From Clostridia bacterium (lineage in GTDB: Bacteria; Bacillota; Clostridia; Christensenellales; Borkfalkiaceae), in the NCBI GenBank assembly GCA_900764105.1, contig CAAFMS010000008.1, positions 1 through 53,567 on the forward strand: a stretch of DNA of 53,567 nucleotides. Direction: 5' to 3'. Position 1 is the stretch's first letter. Each line of letters starts with the position of its first letter. Made by a program: the position numbers and the translations under genes. Below are positions 1 through 8,853 of this stretch, piece after piece. Below the pieces are notes generated by a model. That model saw nothing but the letters and a program-made list of their open reading frames with translations. It made no database searches and was not told the origin of the DNA.

Positions 1-1
1 A

Positions 2-907
2 ACGGGAGCTACGGGGGCGACGGGTCCCACGGGTCCTCAAGGTCCGATAGGTCCTGCGGGAGCAACGGGTGAAACGGGCGCAACAGGGGCGACAGGCCCC
101 ACGGGTCCTCAAGGTCCGATAGGTCCTGCGGGAGCAACGGGAGCAACGGGCGCGACGGGGGCGACAGGCCCCACGGGTCCTCAAGGTCCGATAGGTCCTG
201 CGGGAGCAACGGGCGAAACGGGCGCGACGGGAGCGACAGGCCCCACGGGTCCTCAAGGTCCGATAGGTCCTGCGGGAGCAACGGGCGAAACGGGCGCGAC
301 GGGAGCAACGGGTCCCACGGGTCCTCAAGGTCCGATAGGTCCTGCGGGAGCAACTGGTGAAACGGGCGCGACGGGCGCGACAGGTCCCACGGGTCCTCAA
401 GGTCCGATAGGTCCTGCAGGAGCAACGGGCGAAACAGGCGCAACGGGAGCGACAGGCCCCACGGGTCCTCAAGGTCCGATAGGTCCCGCCGGACCTGCGG
501 GAGCGGCGGCAGTAACCCCGACGGCAGAATACACCGCAACAAATCAGGTGGTCGCCAACAACTCAAACGTACCTCTCACTCTCGGATTGAACAATTATAC
601 GGGCGGCGAGGTAACCTTAGGCACGGACAACGAAACTTTGACGTTGCAACCCGGAACCTACCTTATCGGTTATAGCGGAAATATCACGAATACAACGGGT
701 AATTCGGGTCTTGCTTTTTACGATAACGGAACGCAAATCCCTTCGACTCTTGCAGAACAAACGGTCGGCGCGACGAGCGACACGGCGAACCTTGCGAATT
801 CTCATATTCTTTCGGTTACGAACCCGACGACTCTCACTTTAAGAAATACGGGGACGTCAGCCGAAACAATCACGAACCTTAACACCACAATAACTAAACT
901 CGCGTAA
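2..907 (+). CDS. Collagen-like repeat surface/exosporium protein, 5' end outside window
   Basis: The frame starting at base 2 is open from the window edge to the TAA at 905-907, so the gene is partial at its N terminus. About 170 residues of Gly-X-Y triplets (GPTGPQGPIGPAGATG type) are followed by a Thr/Asn-rich C-terminal domain of about 120 residues. That domain is predicted beta-rich and resembles the C-terminal domains of BclA-type exosporium filaments and other bacterial collagens. Such proteins trimerise through this head, and the triplets form a rigid stalk on spores or cells. The repeat is nearly identical at DNA level, seven copies of 72 bp, which suggests copy number changes by slippage or recombination. 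The ATG at 548 is inside the gene and is not a start. The long opposite-strand frame over the repeats is a by-product of the codon pattern. A strong terminator follows. The link to spores is inferred from the spore genes nearby. Confidence 0.85.
   Translation, partial: TGATGATGPTGPQGPIGPAGATGETGATGATGPTGPQGPIGPAGATGATGATGATGPTGPQGPIGPAGATGETGATGATGPTGPQGPIGPAGATGETGATGATGPTGPQGPIGPAGATGETGATGATGPTGPQGPIGPAGATGETGATGATGPTGPQGPIGPAGPAGAAAVTPTAEYTATNQVVANNSNVPLTLGLNNYTGGEVTLGTDNETLTLQPGTYLIGYSGNITNTTGNSGLAFYDNGTQIPSTLAEQTVGATSDTANLANSHILSVTNPTTLTLRNTGTSAETITNLNTTITKLA
23..526 (+). repeat. Seven tandem 72-bp repeats encoding collagen triplets
   Basis: Copies begin at 23, 95, 167, 239, 311, 383 and 455, exactly 72 bp apart, each encoding eight Gly-X-Y triplets. 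Most differences are synonymous or switch GET and GAT triplets. The last copy is truncated into the C-terminal domain. Confidence 0.9.
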
Positions 908-912
908 ATTTT

Positions 913-949
913 ACGAGCGAAGACGTTCAGTCTTCGCTCGTATTTTTTA
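913..949 (+). terminator. Intrinsic terminator of collagen-like gene
   Basis: A perfect 12-bp stem (ACGAGCGAAGAC and its complement, 5-nt loop, 913-941) is followed by TATTTTTT. There is no T-run on the opposite side, so it serves only the plus-strand gene. Confidence 0.9.
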
Positions 950-958
950 ATTATAAAT

Positions 959-2458
959 TTAGATTTTGGGGTTTCCGCCTTTCAGAATTACGTCGTGATA
1001 ACCGCCTTCTACTATACTCGTTTGCGAAACAAGCGTCAGTTTTGCATTTTTTTGCAAGTCGGGAATACTCGTCACGCCTACATTGCACATTGTAGATTTA
1101 ACTTTATACAACGTTTTTTCAACGTTGTCGTGAAGAGGTCCTGCGTAAGTAACGTAGGAATCGACGCCCTCTTCAAAAGCAAGTTTATTTTTTCCGCCGA
1201 GATCGTACCTCTGCCAGTTTCTTGCCCTGTTGCTGCCCTCGCCCCAGTATTCTTTAACGTAAGTTCCGTTAATATTGAGTTTCGGAGTCGGACTTTCGTC
1301 GAATCGCGCAAAATATCTGCCGAGCATAACGAAATCCGCGCCCATAGAAAGAGCAAGCGTTATATGATGGTCGTGAACGATTCCGCCGTCCGAGCATATC
1401 GGAATGTATACGCCCGTTTTTTCATAATATTCGTCTCTTGCTTTTGCGACTTCGATAACGGCGGTCGCCTGACCTCTGCCTATACCTTTGGTTTCTCTCG
1501 TAATACAAATCGAGCCGCCACCTATACCGATTTTTATAAAATCCGCGCCCGCTTCGGCAAGGAATAAGAACCCGTCTCTGTCAACCACGTTTCCGGCGCC
1601 GACCTTTACGGTGTTACCGTATTTTTCTCTAATGAAATCAATCGTTTTCTTTTGCCAGCAAGTGTACCCCTCCGAGGAGTCGATACAAAGGACGTCCGCG
1701 CCCGCCTCAACGAGAGCGGGAACTCTCTTTTCGTAGTCGAGCGTGTTTATTCCGGCGCCAACCATATATCGTTTCTCTTCATCGAGAATTTCTCTCGGAT
1801 TTATCTTGTGTTCCGCATAGTCTTTCCTGAACACGAAATACATAAGATTGCCCTTATCGTTTACGATCGGCAAGGAATTGAGTTTATGCTCCCATATAAT
1901 GTCGTTGGCCTCTTTTAAGGTCGTGCCGAGCGGCGCGGTTACGAGTTTCGAAAGCGGAGTCATAAAATCCTTAACTTTATCGGTAAGGCTCATTCTGCTT
2001 ACTCTGTAATCCCTACTCGTAACGATACCTAAAAGTTTTCCGTCGGAATTACCGTCGTCTGTAATCGCGATAGTCGAAAAACCGTTTCTCTCTTTGAGGT
2101 CAAGAACGTCGGCAAGGGTGTTTTCGGGCGTTAAATTCGACGCGCTTACAACGAATCCCGCTTTATAATTTTTGACTTTCGCGACCATTTTCGCTTCGTC
2201 CTCAATCGACTGTGAGCCGTAAATAAAACTCATTCCACCCTCTTTCGCAAGAGCGATAGCCAAAGTATCGTTCGACACGGACTGCATTATGGCGGAAACC
2301 ATAGGAATATTTAATTTAATCGGCGTTTCGCCTTTTTTGTATTTGCAAAGCGGAGTGGATAAATCGACGTTCGCGGGAATACATTCGGGCGACGTATATC
2401 CGGGGATAAGAAGATATTCGTTGAAAGTATGACACGGTTCGTTAATAATCTTTGCCAT
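959..2458 (-). CDS. guaB: IMP dehydrogenase
   Basis: Oxidises IMP to XMP with NAD+, the committed step of guanine nucleotide synthesis. The protein is 499 residues from the MAKIINEPCHTF start. A pair of CBS domains is inserted in the barrel (for example TPLSKLVTAPLGTTLKEAND). The catalytic loop reads GIGGGSICITRE with the nucleophilic Cys, followed by GIGRGQATA. The GGGSICITRE form differs from the GPGSICTTR form of the common bacterial enzyme but is a known variant. The start at 2458 is chosen because AGAGAGG lies 8 nt upstream and a consensus promoter occupies 2489-2517. The longer frame from 2512 would begin inside that promoter. It fits functionally with the guanine-regulated salvage genes 8 kb upstream. 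Confidence 0.95.
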   Translation of the reverse strand: MAKIINEPCHTFNEYLLIPGYTSPECIPANVDLSTPLCKYKKGETPIKLNIPMVSAIMQSVSNDTLAIALAKEGGMSFIYGSQSIEDEAKMVAKVKNYKAGFVVSASNLTPENTLADVLDLKERNGFSTIAITDDGNSDGKLLGIVTSRDYRVSRMSLTDKVKDFMTPLSKLVTAPLGTTLKEANDIIWEHKLNSLPIVNDKGNLMYFVFRKDYAEHKINPREILDEEKRYMVGAGINTLDYEKRVPALVEAGADVLCIDSSEGYTCWQKKTIDFIREKYGNTVKVGAGNVVDRDGFLFLAEAGADFIKIGIGGGSICITRETKGIGRGQATAVIEVAKARDEYYEKTGVYIPICSDGGIVHDHHITLALSMGADFVMLGRYFARFDESPTPKLNINGTYVKEYWGEGSNRARNWQRYDLGGKNKLAFEEGVDSYVTYAGPLHDNVEKTLYKVKSTMCNVGVTSIPDLQKNAKLTLVSQTSIVEGGYHDVILKGGNPKI

Positions 2459-2488
2459 TACATAACCTCTCTTAGGTAAATTTTTTCT

Positions 2489-2517
2489 ATTATAACCGAA
2501 AAACGCTCGCAATGCAA
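2489..2517 (-). promoter_or_regulatory. Sigma-A promoter of guaB
   Basis: On the minus strand TTGCAT (2512-2517), a 17-bp spacer and TATAAT (2489-2494) precede the SD and ATG at 2458. Confidence 0.75.
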
Positions 2518-2533
2518 GCGTTTTTCAACAATT

Positions 2534-3919
2534 TTACGTTTTATTTTTTAAATACTCGTCTATTGCCTTCGCGGCGGTTTTGCCCGCGCCCATTGCAAGA
2601 ATTACGGTAGCCGCTCCGGTAACCGCGTCACCGCCCGCGTAAACGCCCTCTTTCGTCGTCTTTCCGTTCTCGTCCGCGACAATATATTTGTATTTGTTGA
2701 GTTCGACGCCGTCCGAAAGTAAAGAATTACTCGGATTTGATTTCGTTCCCAAAGCCATAATCACCGTATCCGCTTCGATAACGTAATTCGACCCCGTTAT
2801 TTCTATAGGTTTTCTTCTGCCGCTCGCATCCGGCTCACCGAGTTCCATTTTTACGACTTCTACACCCGTAACGTTTTCGTTCTCGTCGCATAATATTCTG
2901 ACGGGATTCGTAAGCAAATCGAATTTAACCCCCTCTTCTTTTGCATGGTGAACCTCTTCCCTTCTCGCGGGAAGTTCCTCTTCTCCTCTCCTGTATACTA
3001 TCGAGACTAAATAGCCGAGCCTTAATGCGGTTCTCGCCGCATCCATAGCAACGTTTCCCCCTCCGACAACGACTACCTTTTTACCGTTAAAAACGGGCGT
3101 ATCGCTATCTTTTTCGTAGGATTTCATAAGGTTTACTCTCGTCAAAAACTCGTTTGCCGAAAACACGCCCTTAGCGTTTTCGCCGTCGATACCCATAAAC
3201 TTCGGAAGTCCCGCCCCAACGCCTATAAATACCGCCTTATACCCCTCTTCGCTCATAAGTTCGTCAACGGTTATAGATTTACCTATAACCACGTTCTTTT
3301 CAAACTTAACGCCGACCGCCGATAACTTCGCGATTTCCCTTTTTACGACTTTTTCTTTCGGGAGACGAAATTCGGGAATACCGTAAGTCAGAACGCCGCC
3401 GAACTCGTGCAAAGCCTCGAAAACCGTTACTTCATAGCCGATTTTTGCAAGGTCGTAAGCGCAGGAAAGACCGGAGGGACCCGAACCTACCACTGCGACT
3501 TTAATACCGTTATTTTCTTTTCCGCTCGCGGACAAATATCCGCTTTTAATAGCGTTGTCGGCGGCGAAACGTTCTAATTTTCCGATTGAAATCGGCTCGC
3601 TCTTTATACCTCTCACGCATTTGCCCTCGCATTGCGTCTCCTGCGGACAAACTCTGCCGCAAACAGACGGAAGCGAAGAACTTTCGGCTATTATTCCGTA
3701 AGCCTTTTCAAAATTACCGTCCTTTATTTCTTTTATAAACGAGGGGATATTTATGCCGACGGGACAACCTTTGACGCAAGCGGCGTTTTTACAATTTAAG
3801 CACCTCGAAGCCTCTTCGACCGCTTCTTCGGCGTTGTAACCGTAGCAAACCTCGTCGAAATTTTTCGCTCTTTGTTCGGGCGACTGTTCCCTTACGGGTA
3901 CTCTCGTCAAATTATTCAT
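2534..3919 (-). CDS. nfnB: NfnB-type NADPH-dependent flavoprotein subunit (GltD/GltA family)
   Basis: Large subunit of the NADH-dependent reduced ferredoxin:NADP+ oxidoreductase, which bifurcates electrons in anaerobes. At 461 residues it matches the family. The N terminus holds the cysteines for two [4Fe-4S] clusters (CLNCKNAACVKGCP near residue 40; CGRVCPQETQCEGKC near residue 95). Then come a FAD Rossmann motif (GSGPSGLSCAYDLAKIGY) and an NADP motif (GGGNVAMDAARTALRLG). A C-terminal GGDAVTGAATVILAMGAG closes the FAD site. Glutamate synthase small subunit has the same fold, but the 8-bp overlap with a PyrK/NfnA-type partner and the lack of a glutamate synthase large subunit here favour Nfn. 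Confidence 0.88.
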   Translation of the reverse strand: MNNLTRVPVREQSPEQRAKNFDEVCYGYNAEEAVEEASRCLNCKNAACVKGCPVGINIPSFIKEIKDGNFEKAYGIIAESSSLPSVCGRVCPQETQCEGKCVRGIKSEPISIGKLERFAADNAIKSGYLSASGKENNGIKVAVVGSGPSGLSCAYDLAKIGYEVTVFEALHEFGGVLTYGIPEFRLPKEKVVKREIAKLSAVGVKFEKNVVIGKSITVDELMSEEGYKAVFIGVGAGLPKFMGIDGENAKGVFSANEFLTRVNLMKSYEKDSDTPVFNGKKVVVVGGGNVAMDAARTALRLGYLVSIVYRRGEEELPARREEVHHAKEEGVKFDLLTNPVRILCDENENVTGVEVVKMELGEPDASGRRKPIEITGSNYVIEADTVIMALGTKSNPSNSLLSDGVELNKYKYIVADENGKTTKEGVYAGGDAVTGAATVILAMGAGKTAAKAIDEYLKNKT

Positions 3920-4805
3920 CGTATTCCCCTCCGCAAAGCCCGCAACCGCCGTGGTGAGTTTTGCCCTCTTTTTCTTTCAAATATGCTCTGCCCTCTTCGG
4001 TTTTATACAAAGTAAGTCGTCTCATACATTCGTCAAAATCGACTTTATGTCCGTTAAACTCGGGACCGTCAACGCAAGCAAACTTAATCTCGCCGCCCAC
4101 GTTCAGTCTGCAAGCGCCGCACATGCCCGTACCGTCAACCATTATCGGGTTCATACTCACGATTGTGGGAATGCCGAGATTTTCGGTCAACTTACATACA
4201 AATTTCATCATTATAACAGGCCCTATCGTAACGCATAAATCGTATTTTTTGCCGTTTGAAGCCAACTCGTTCAATTTATCGGTAACAAGCCCCTTAAAAC
4301 CGTAACTTCCGTCGTCTGTGCATATATACAGATTTTCCGCGTATTTTCTCGTTTCATCTTCCAGAATAACGAAATCTTTACTTTTCGCTCCCGCAACAAC
4401 GTCGCATTTTATACCTTTTTCGGCAAGATATTTGACCTGAGGGAAAACGGGGGCTAAACCTACGCCGCCCGCGACGAAAACTATACGTTTATTTTTTAAA
4501 GTTTCGTCGTTTTCTTCGGTGAGTTCGGACGGAACGCCGAGAGGACCTGCGAAATCGTCGAAACAATCGCCTTTTTCGAGCAATTTCATTTTATAAGTAG
4601 ACGCTCCGACAGCCTGCACGACTATCGTAATAACGCCTTTGTCTCTGTTATAGTCGCAAATCGTAAGCGGAATGCGTTCGCCGTTTTCTCCCGTTCTTAC
4701 AATAACGAATTGCCCCGGTAAGCATTTAGCCGCGACCCTCGGAGCGTGAACGTCCATAAGAAATATATTTTCCGATAAAAATTCCTTTTTCAATATCTCG
4801 TACAT
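3912..4805 (-). CDS. nfnA: NfnA-type FAD/[2Fe-2S] ferredoxin-NADP reductase subunit
   Basis: Small subunit (297 residues) of the Nfn complex, which binds FAD, NAD(H) and a [2Fe-2S] cluster. The front half is a flavodoxin-reductase barrel (GERIPLTICDYN, residues about 40-51). An NAD-binding GGVGLAPVFP motif sits near residue 113. The C-terminal cluster cysteines are in GMCGACRLNV and FACVDGPEF, and an extra Cys-rich tail (HHGGCGLCGGE) ends the protein. It is first in a two-gene operon, starts after AGAGG, and overlaps nfnB by 8 bp. PyrK of dihydroorotate dehydrogenase is a close relative, but no pyrD is adjacent. Confidence 0.88.
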   Translation of the reverse strand: MYEILKKEFLSENIFLMDVHAPRVAAKCLPGQFVIVRTGENGERIPLTICDYNRDKGVITIVVQAVGASTYKMKLLEKGDCFDDFAGPLGVPSELTEENDETLKNKRIVFVAGGVGLAPVFPQVKYLAEKGIKCDVVAGAKSKDFVILEDETRKYAENLYICTDDGSYGFKGLVTDKLNELASNGKKYDLCVTIGPVIMMKFVCKLTENLGIPTIVSMNPIMVDGTGMCGACRLNVGGEIKFACVDGPEFNGHKVDFDECMRRLTLYKTEEGRAYLKEKEGKTHHGGCGLCGGEYDE

Positions 4806-4820
4806 AAAAACCTCTGAAAC

Positions 4821-4849
4821 ATTATATACGTTTTAAGCCGAATTGTCAA
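4821..4849 (-). promoter_or_regulatory. Sigma-A promoter of nfnAB
   Basis: TTGACA (4844-4849), 17-bp spacer, TATAAT (4821-4826) on the minus strand, 16 nt before the ATG at 4805. Confidence 0.85.
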
Positions 4850-4890
4850 CGACGAAAAAGTGAAAACGCAAAATCGCCCGACAAATAAAA

Positions 4891-4919
4891 AACGTGAAAT
4901 CGACGAGCGAAATCACGTT
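4891..4919. terminator. Terminator after nucleoside transporter operon
   Basis: AACGTGA and TCACGTT arms with a partly paired centre lie between T-runs on both strands. It ends the minus-strand transporter operon, just downstream of the nupQ-like stop at 4926. Confidence 0.7.
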
Positions 4920-4925
4920 TTTCAA

Positions 4926-5903
4926 TTATCTTTCTTCTCTGAAGTAGTTGACACCGAGCGATGCCGGCGGCTGAGTTTCCTTTTTGCCGACTATACTTGT
5001 AATTACAAGAACTACAATAGCAACGAAATACGGAAGAAGTTTTACCAATTCTTTCTGCGCAAGCGAAAGAGTAATGTTAAACGCTATCTGGCTGTAACTG
5101 TTCAGAACGTAAAGCATTCCGAAAATAAACGAACCTAAAATAGCAAAATCGGGTTTCCATACCGAGAAGATAACGAGCGCAATCGCTATCCAACCGAACA
5201 TCTCTATCGTGCTTGAATTTTCCCAACTTCCGCCGACGTAAATCATAACGTAAAACAGTCCGCCGATACCCGCAATAGCCGCGCCTATAAGAATAGCGGC
5301 GTATTTGTAACGGTTTACGTTTATACCCGCCGCATCGGCAGTAGAGGGGTTTTCGCCTACCGCTCTGAGATTAAGTCCGACGCGGGTTTTCTTTAATATA
5401 AGGGCTACCGCAACCGCAATCGCTATCGCGAAGTAAACGAGAATATCATACGATAAAAATATCTGTCCGAACCAACCGAGTTTATCCGCAAAAGGCAGGT
5501 TGCTTCGCATCAATTTGCTTGCGTAAGCGAATCTGTCGGTGTTTATTCTCTTCATAAAATAATCGGTAAACCCCGATCCGAAAGTCGTCAGCGCAAGACC
5601 GACAAGGTTCTGATTGCAACGGAAAGTAACCGTAAGAAAAGCGTAAATCAAACCGCCTAAAGCAGCAAACAATGCCGAGAATGCCACGGCGAACAAAATG
5701 AGCAATATCCACACGGCAGCCTCCTGAGTCGCCAAGGAGTTCATATAAGTTGCGACGCCGAAACAACCGCCGAACGTTCCCATACACATTATTCCCGGTA
5801 TTCCGAGGTTCAGATGCCCTGACTTTTCGGTTATTATTTCGCCTACGCAACCGTAAAGGAAAACAATGCTTATAGTAATAGCGGAAACTAAAAATTGTAC
5901 CAT
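4926..5903 (-). CDS. nupQ: Nucleoside ABC transporter permease (NupQ/YufQ-like)
   Basis: A 325-residue polytopic membrane protein of the BPD_transp_2 family, with about eight to nine hydrophobic segments. The N-terminal signature GEIITEKSGHLNLGIPGIMCMGTFGG and the loop AVGENPSTADAAGINVNRYK are typical of the second permease of BmpA-type purine nucleoside importers. It forms the membrane channel with the upstream permease. Start and stop codons overlap as TAATG, so translation is coupled. It is the last gene of the operon. Confidence 0.9.
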   Translation of the reverse strand: MVQFLVSAITISIVFLYGCVGEIITEKSGHLNLGIPGIMCMGTFGGCFGVATYMNSLATQEAAVWILLILFAVAFSALFAALGGLIYAFLTVTFRCNQNLVGLALTTFGSGFTDYFMKRINTDRFAYASKLMRSNLPFADKLGWFGQIFLSYDILVYFAIAIAVAVALILKKTRVGLNLRAVGENPSTADAAGINVNRYKYAAILIGAAIAGIGGLFYVMIYVGGSWENSSTIEMFGWIAIALVIFSVWKPDFAILGSFIFGMLYVLNSYSQIAFNITLSLAQKELVKLLPYFVAIVVLVITSIVGKKETQPPASLGVNYFREER

Positions 5904-7027
5904 TATGCTTCTTCTCCTTTCTTTTCCGATACTTTTTTATCGTTGTTTTTCCCTCTTTTTCTGAAAACAATTCTGTAAGTAAGAAAGAATTCGCAACCGA
6001 TTATAAAGAAGTATATTATACCGAGAACTATGTTCGTAGCCGCAACGCTCGTAAGTTTAAACGAGGTTCTGACCGTAGACATACCGTTATTGACAAACGT
6101 AATAAAAAGCGTTGAAAATATTACGGTTATCGGGTCGAGTTTTGCAAGCCACGCAACCATTATCGCGGTAAAGCCCATATTGTTAGCCGAACTCGTCGTA
6201 ATGGTGCGGTTGATAGAGCCTGCAAGCATAAGTCCTACAAGTCCGCAAATCGCTCCCGACAATGCGAGCGTTCTGATAATTACCTTTTTTACTTTAATTC
6301 CTACATATCTCGCAGTATTCTCGCTTTCGCCGACAACCGATACTTCATAGCCGTGCTTAGAGAACTTAAAGTAAACGATCATAAAAATCGCAACGACCGA
6401 AAATACGATAATTGTAAGCATATATTCATTGTATACTTTCGGTAAATTCGCAACTTTTATGGGTCTTATCGTATTAGAACCGGTATCGGCGTTTTTCGTA
6501 ATATAGTAGTTTACGAAACCGACCGCGATATAGTTCATCATAAGGGTGAAAAGCGATTCGTTCGTCTTGAAAAATGCCTTGAAAATAGCAGGAATAACTG
6601 CCCAGATTGCGCCTATAACCACGCTTGAAAGTATCATGCAGATATTCGCAACCCAGTCGGGAGTATTGCCTCCGAGTTTTTTCATACAATAAATCGTAGC
6701 GAGAGCGCCCATCAGAATCTGCCCGTTTCCGCCTAAGTTCCAGAATTTCATTTTAAACGCGGGAACAAGAGCCATCGCAACGCCGAGAAGCAGCGCCGTG
6801 TCTCTGAAAAAAGTCCATCTCTTTCTCGGGGTTTTAAACGCGCCCTCGAAAAGGTACTTAAAGAACAAAAACGGGTTGTTTTTTGAAATCGCTCCGCAGA
6901 CAATCGCGCTTACAAAAAGACTTATTACTATCGCTATAAGCGTATAAAGCGTCGTTTTCCACTTCGGGAGCGCGTCTTTCTTTACAATGTGGAAAAGCGG
7001 CTCGCTTAATGGTTTTTTATTAGTCAT
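5903..7027 (-). CDS. nupP: Nucleoside ABC transporter permease (NupP/YufP-like)
   Basis: A 374-residue BPD_transp_2 permease. It has a cytoplasmic N terminus and membrane segments from about residue 25 (TLYTLIAIVISLFVSAIVCG). It also carries the family features FWNLGGNGQILMGALA and VVGESENTARYVGI, the latter being the coupling loop that contacts the ATPase. It partners the NupQ-like protein and overlaps the ATPase gene by 8 bp. The C-terminal tail is highly charged (RKRGKNNDKK). Confidence 0.9.
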   Translation of the reverse strand: MTNKKPLSEPLFHIVKKDALPKWKTTLYTLIAIVISLFVSAIVCGAISKNNPFLFFKYLFEGAFKTPRKRWTFFRDTALLLGVAMALVPAFKMKFWNLGGNGQILMGALATIYCMKKLGGNTPDWVANICMILSSVVIGAIWAVIPAIFKAFFKTNESLFTLMMNYIAVGFVNYYITKNADTGSNTIRPIKVANLPKVYNEYMLTIIVFSVVAIFMIVYFKFSKHGYEVSVVGESENTARYVGIKVKKVIIRTLALSGAICGLVGLMLAGSINRTITTSSANNMGFTAIMVAWLAKLDPITVIFSTLFITFVNNGMSTVRTSFKLTSVAATNIVLGIIYFFIIGCEFFLTYRIVFRKRGKNNDKKVSEKKGEEA

Positions 7028-8768
7028 TTACTTCGTTCTCCTTTTCTTCCGCTTCTTTTTCTATCTTTTCCCACTCTTCTTCGCTTAAGTTACTGTCTTT
7101 CGCAATACCAAAGTTTTTATCTTTTTTAGTTACCGTCAGGTCGAGAGAGCCGGTCATCATAAGCCCCAACTCCTCTTTCGTAACTTTATCCGCGTGGACG
7201 ATACCCATATTCTTGCCGTGACAAAGAACCATTATTTTATCGCAAAGAGCAAGCATTACGTCAAGATCTTCGCCGACAAATAATATTCCCGCTCCCTTTT
7301 TCTTCTGCTCGTTTAAAATGTCGTAAATAACGTAAGCGGAATTTATATCGAGTCCCCTTACGGGATAAGCGGTGATTATTACGTTAGGCGCGGCTTCAAT
7401 TTCTCTTCCGACCAGAACTTTCTGAACGTTACCGCCCGAGAGTCTCCTTACGGGGGTTTCGCTCGACGGGGTTATAATTTCAAGTTTTTTGATTAAAGCG
7501 TTCGCTTGTTTCCTCGCCGTCTTTCTGTCTACGAACGGATACGGCATTTTGTTTATAAAGCCGACAATCGCGTTGAGAACGTTTTTGGAAGTTCTTTTGA
7601 ATTTCTTGTCCGTTTCGTTTACGGTAACTTTTTTCAGATTGTATTTCTTGTCGCCGTAGGTTTTAACCATCATATTATCGGTTATCGAAAACGACGGACA
7701 AAGCCCCATTCCGAGTCTGTCCTCGGGAATGAAACTCATAGATATTCCCTTTTCTATAATGGCTTTCGGCGGCAAACCTATAAGGCTCTCGCCCTTATGC
7801 ATTATAAAACCCTCGCTTACGGGGCGAAGTCCCGCTATCGCTTCGCAGAGTTCCTTCTGTCCGCAACCCGTAATGCCCGCAACGCCTAAAATCTCGCCGC
7901 CTCTTATATAAAAACTCACGTCATTAATCGCGAGGCTTCCGTCGTCGGACTTCACGTCGAGATTACGGATTTCAAGAAGGGGTCTGTCAAACTCGGTCTT
8001 AGGTCTGTCGATTTTAAGTTCGACTTTCTTTCCGACCATCATTTCCGTAAGAACGTTCTGATCCGCGTCTTTCGTATCTATAGTGCCTATATACTCGCCC
8101 TTTCTGAGTATTGCTACTCTGTCGGATATTTCGAGAACCTCGGCAAGTTTATGCGTAATTATTATAATCGACTTGCCGTCGGCGCGCATGTTTCTGATTA
8201 CGCCGAAAAGTTTTTCAGTTTCCTGCGGCGTAAGAACCGCGGTCGGCTCGTCGAGAATAAGTATGTCCGCGCCCCTGTATAAAACTTTTACTATTTCAAG
8301 GGTCTGCTTTTCCGATACGGACATATCATATATCTTTTTGTCTAAATCTATTTCAAAACCGTACTTCAAACAAATTACGTTTACATCGTTACGTATTTTT
8401 TTCAAATTAAATTTTACGTTCTTGTTTAAGCCGAGAGCAACGTTCTGAAGCGCGGTAAAAACGTCCACCAATTTAAAATGTTGGTGAACCATTCCGATAC
8501 GCAAATCATAGGCGTCCTTCGGCGTTCTGATATTCGCAAGTTCTCCGTTGACGTAAATATGCCCTTCGTCGGGATAATAAATTCCCGCAAGCATATTCAT
8601 AAGCGTCGTTTTTCCGCTTCCGTTTTCGCCGAGAAGGGAAAGAACTTCTCCTTTGTAAAGTTCAAAACTTACGTTTTTGTTCGCAATTACGCTCCCGAAT
8701 CTTTTTCCTACGTCTCTGAACTCTACGGCAATTTCTCTGTTTTGTTCGTTTCTATTCTGTTCAACCAT
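7020..8768 (-). CDS. nupO: Nucleoside ABC transporter ATPase with two ABC domains (NupO/YufO-like)
   Basis: A 582-residue double ATPase of the sugar/nucleoside class. Domain 1 has Walker A GENGSGKTT (about residue 47), signature VSEKQT and Walker B ILDEPTAVLTPQE. Domain 2 is degenerate, as is usual in this family: Walker A reads GITGCGQKE, while LSGGNVQKV is an intact signature followed by ITAYPVRGLD in the Walker B/D-loop position. The C-terminal tail (about 40 residues) is rich in Lys and Glu. It supplies both catalytic sites for the two permeases downstream. An 86-bp gap with a hairpin separates it from the binding-protein gene. Confidence 0.92.
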   Translation of the reverse strand: MVEQNRNEQNREIAVEFRDVGKRFGSVIANKNVSFELYKGEVLSLLGENGSGKTTLMNMLAGIYYPDEGHIYVNGELANIRTPKDAYDLRIGMVHQHFKLVDVFTALQNVALGLNKNVKFNLKKIRNDVNVICLKYGFEIDLDKKIYDMSVSEKQTLEIVKVLYRGADILILDEPTAVLTPQETEKLFGVIRNMRADGKSIIIITHKLAEVLEISDRVAILRKGEYIGTIDTKDADQNVLTEMMVGKKVELKIDRPKTEFDRPLLEIRNLDVKSDDGSLAINDVSFYIRGGEILGVAGITGCGQKELCEAIAGLRPVSEGFIMHKGESLIGLPPKAIIEKGISMSFIPEDRLGMGLCPSFSITDNMMVKTYGDKKYNLKKVTVNETDKKFKRTSKNVLNAIVGFINKMPYPFVDRKTARKQANALIKKLEIITPSSETPVRRLSGGNVQKVLVGREIEAAPNVIITAYPVRGLDINSAYVIYDILNEQKKKGAGILFVGEDLDVMLALCDKIMVLCHGKNMGIVHADKVTKEELGLMMTGSLDLTVTKKDKNFGIAKDSNLSEEEWEKIEKEAEEKENEVND

Positions 8769-8797
8769 TTGATTATTTTCTTTTTAAAATAATATAA

Positions 8798-8821
8798 CCA
8801 AGGGGCAAATTTGCCCCTTGG
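8798..8821 (-). other. Intercistronic 12-bp palindrome between nupN and nupO
   Basis: CCAAGGGGCAAA is followed immediately by its perfect complement, then by an A/T-rich tract (TTATATTATTTT on the minus strand). It probably stabilises the binding-protein mRNA or partly terminates transcription, giving more lipoprotein than ATPase. Confidence 0.7.
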
Positions 8822-8853
8822 AGATATTCAGAAGTCGTTAATTTATCTAAAAA

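Noticed and set aside
9..566. 185-codon opposite-strand frame with repeated LSDLEDPWG units
   Set aside because: It is the reverse complement of the collagen triplets; the plus-strand frame has the Gly-X-Y pattern, a proper C-terminal domain and a terminator.
2459..2512. Longer N terminus for IMP dehydrogenase
   Set aside because: The extra codons lie over the guaB promoter, and the SD fits the ATG at 2458.
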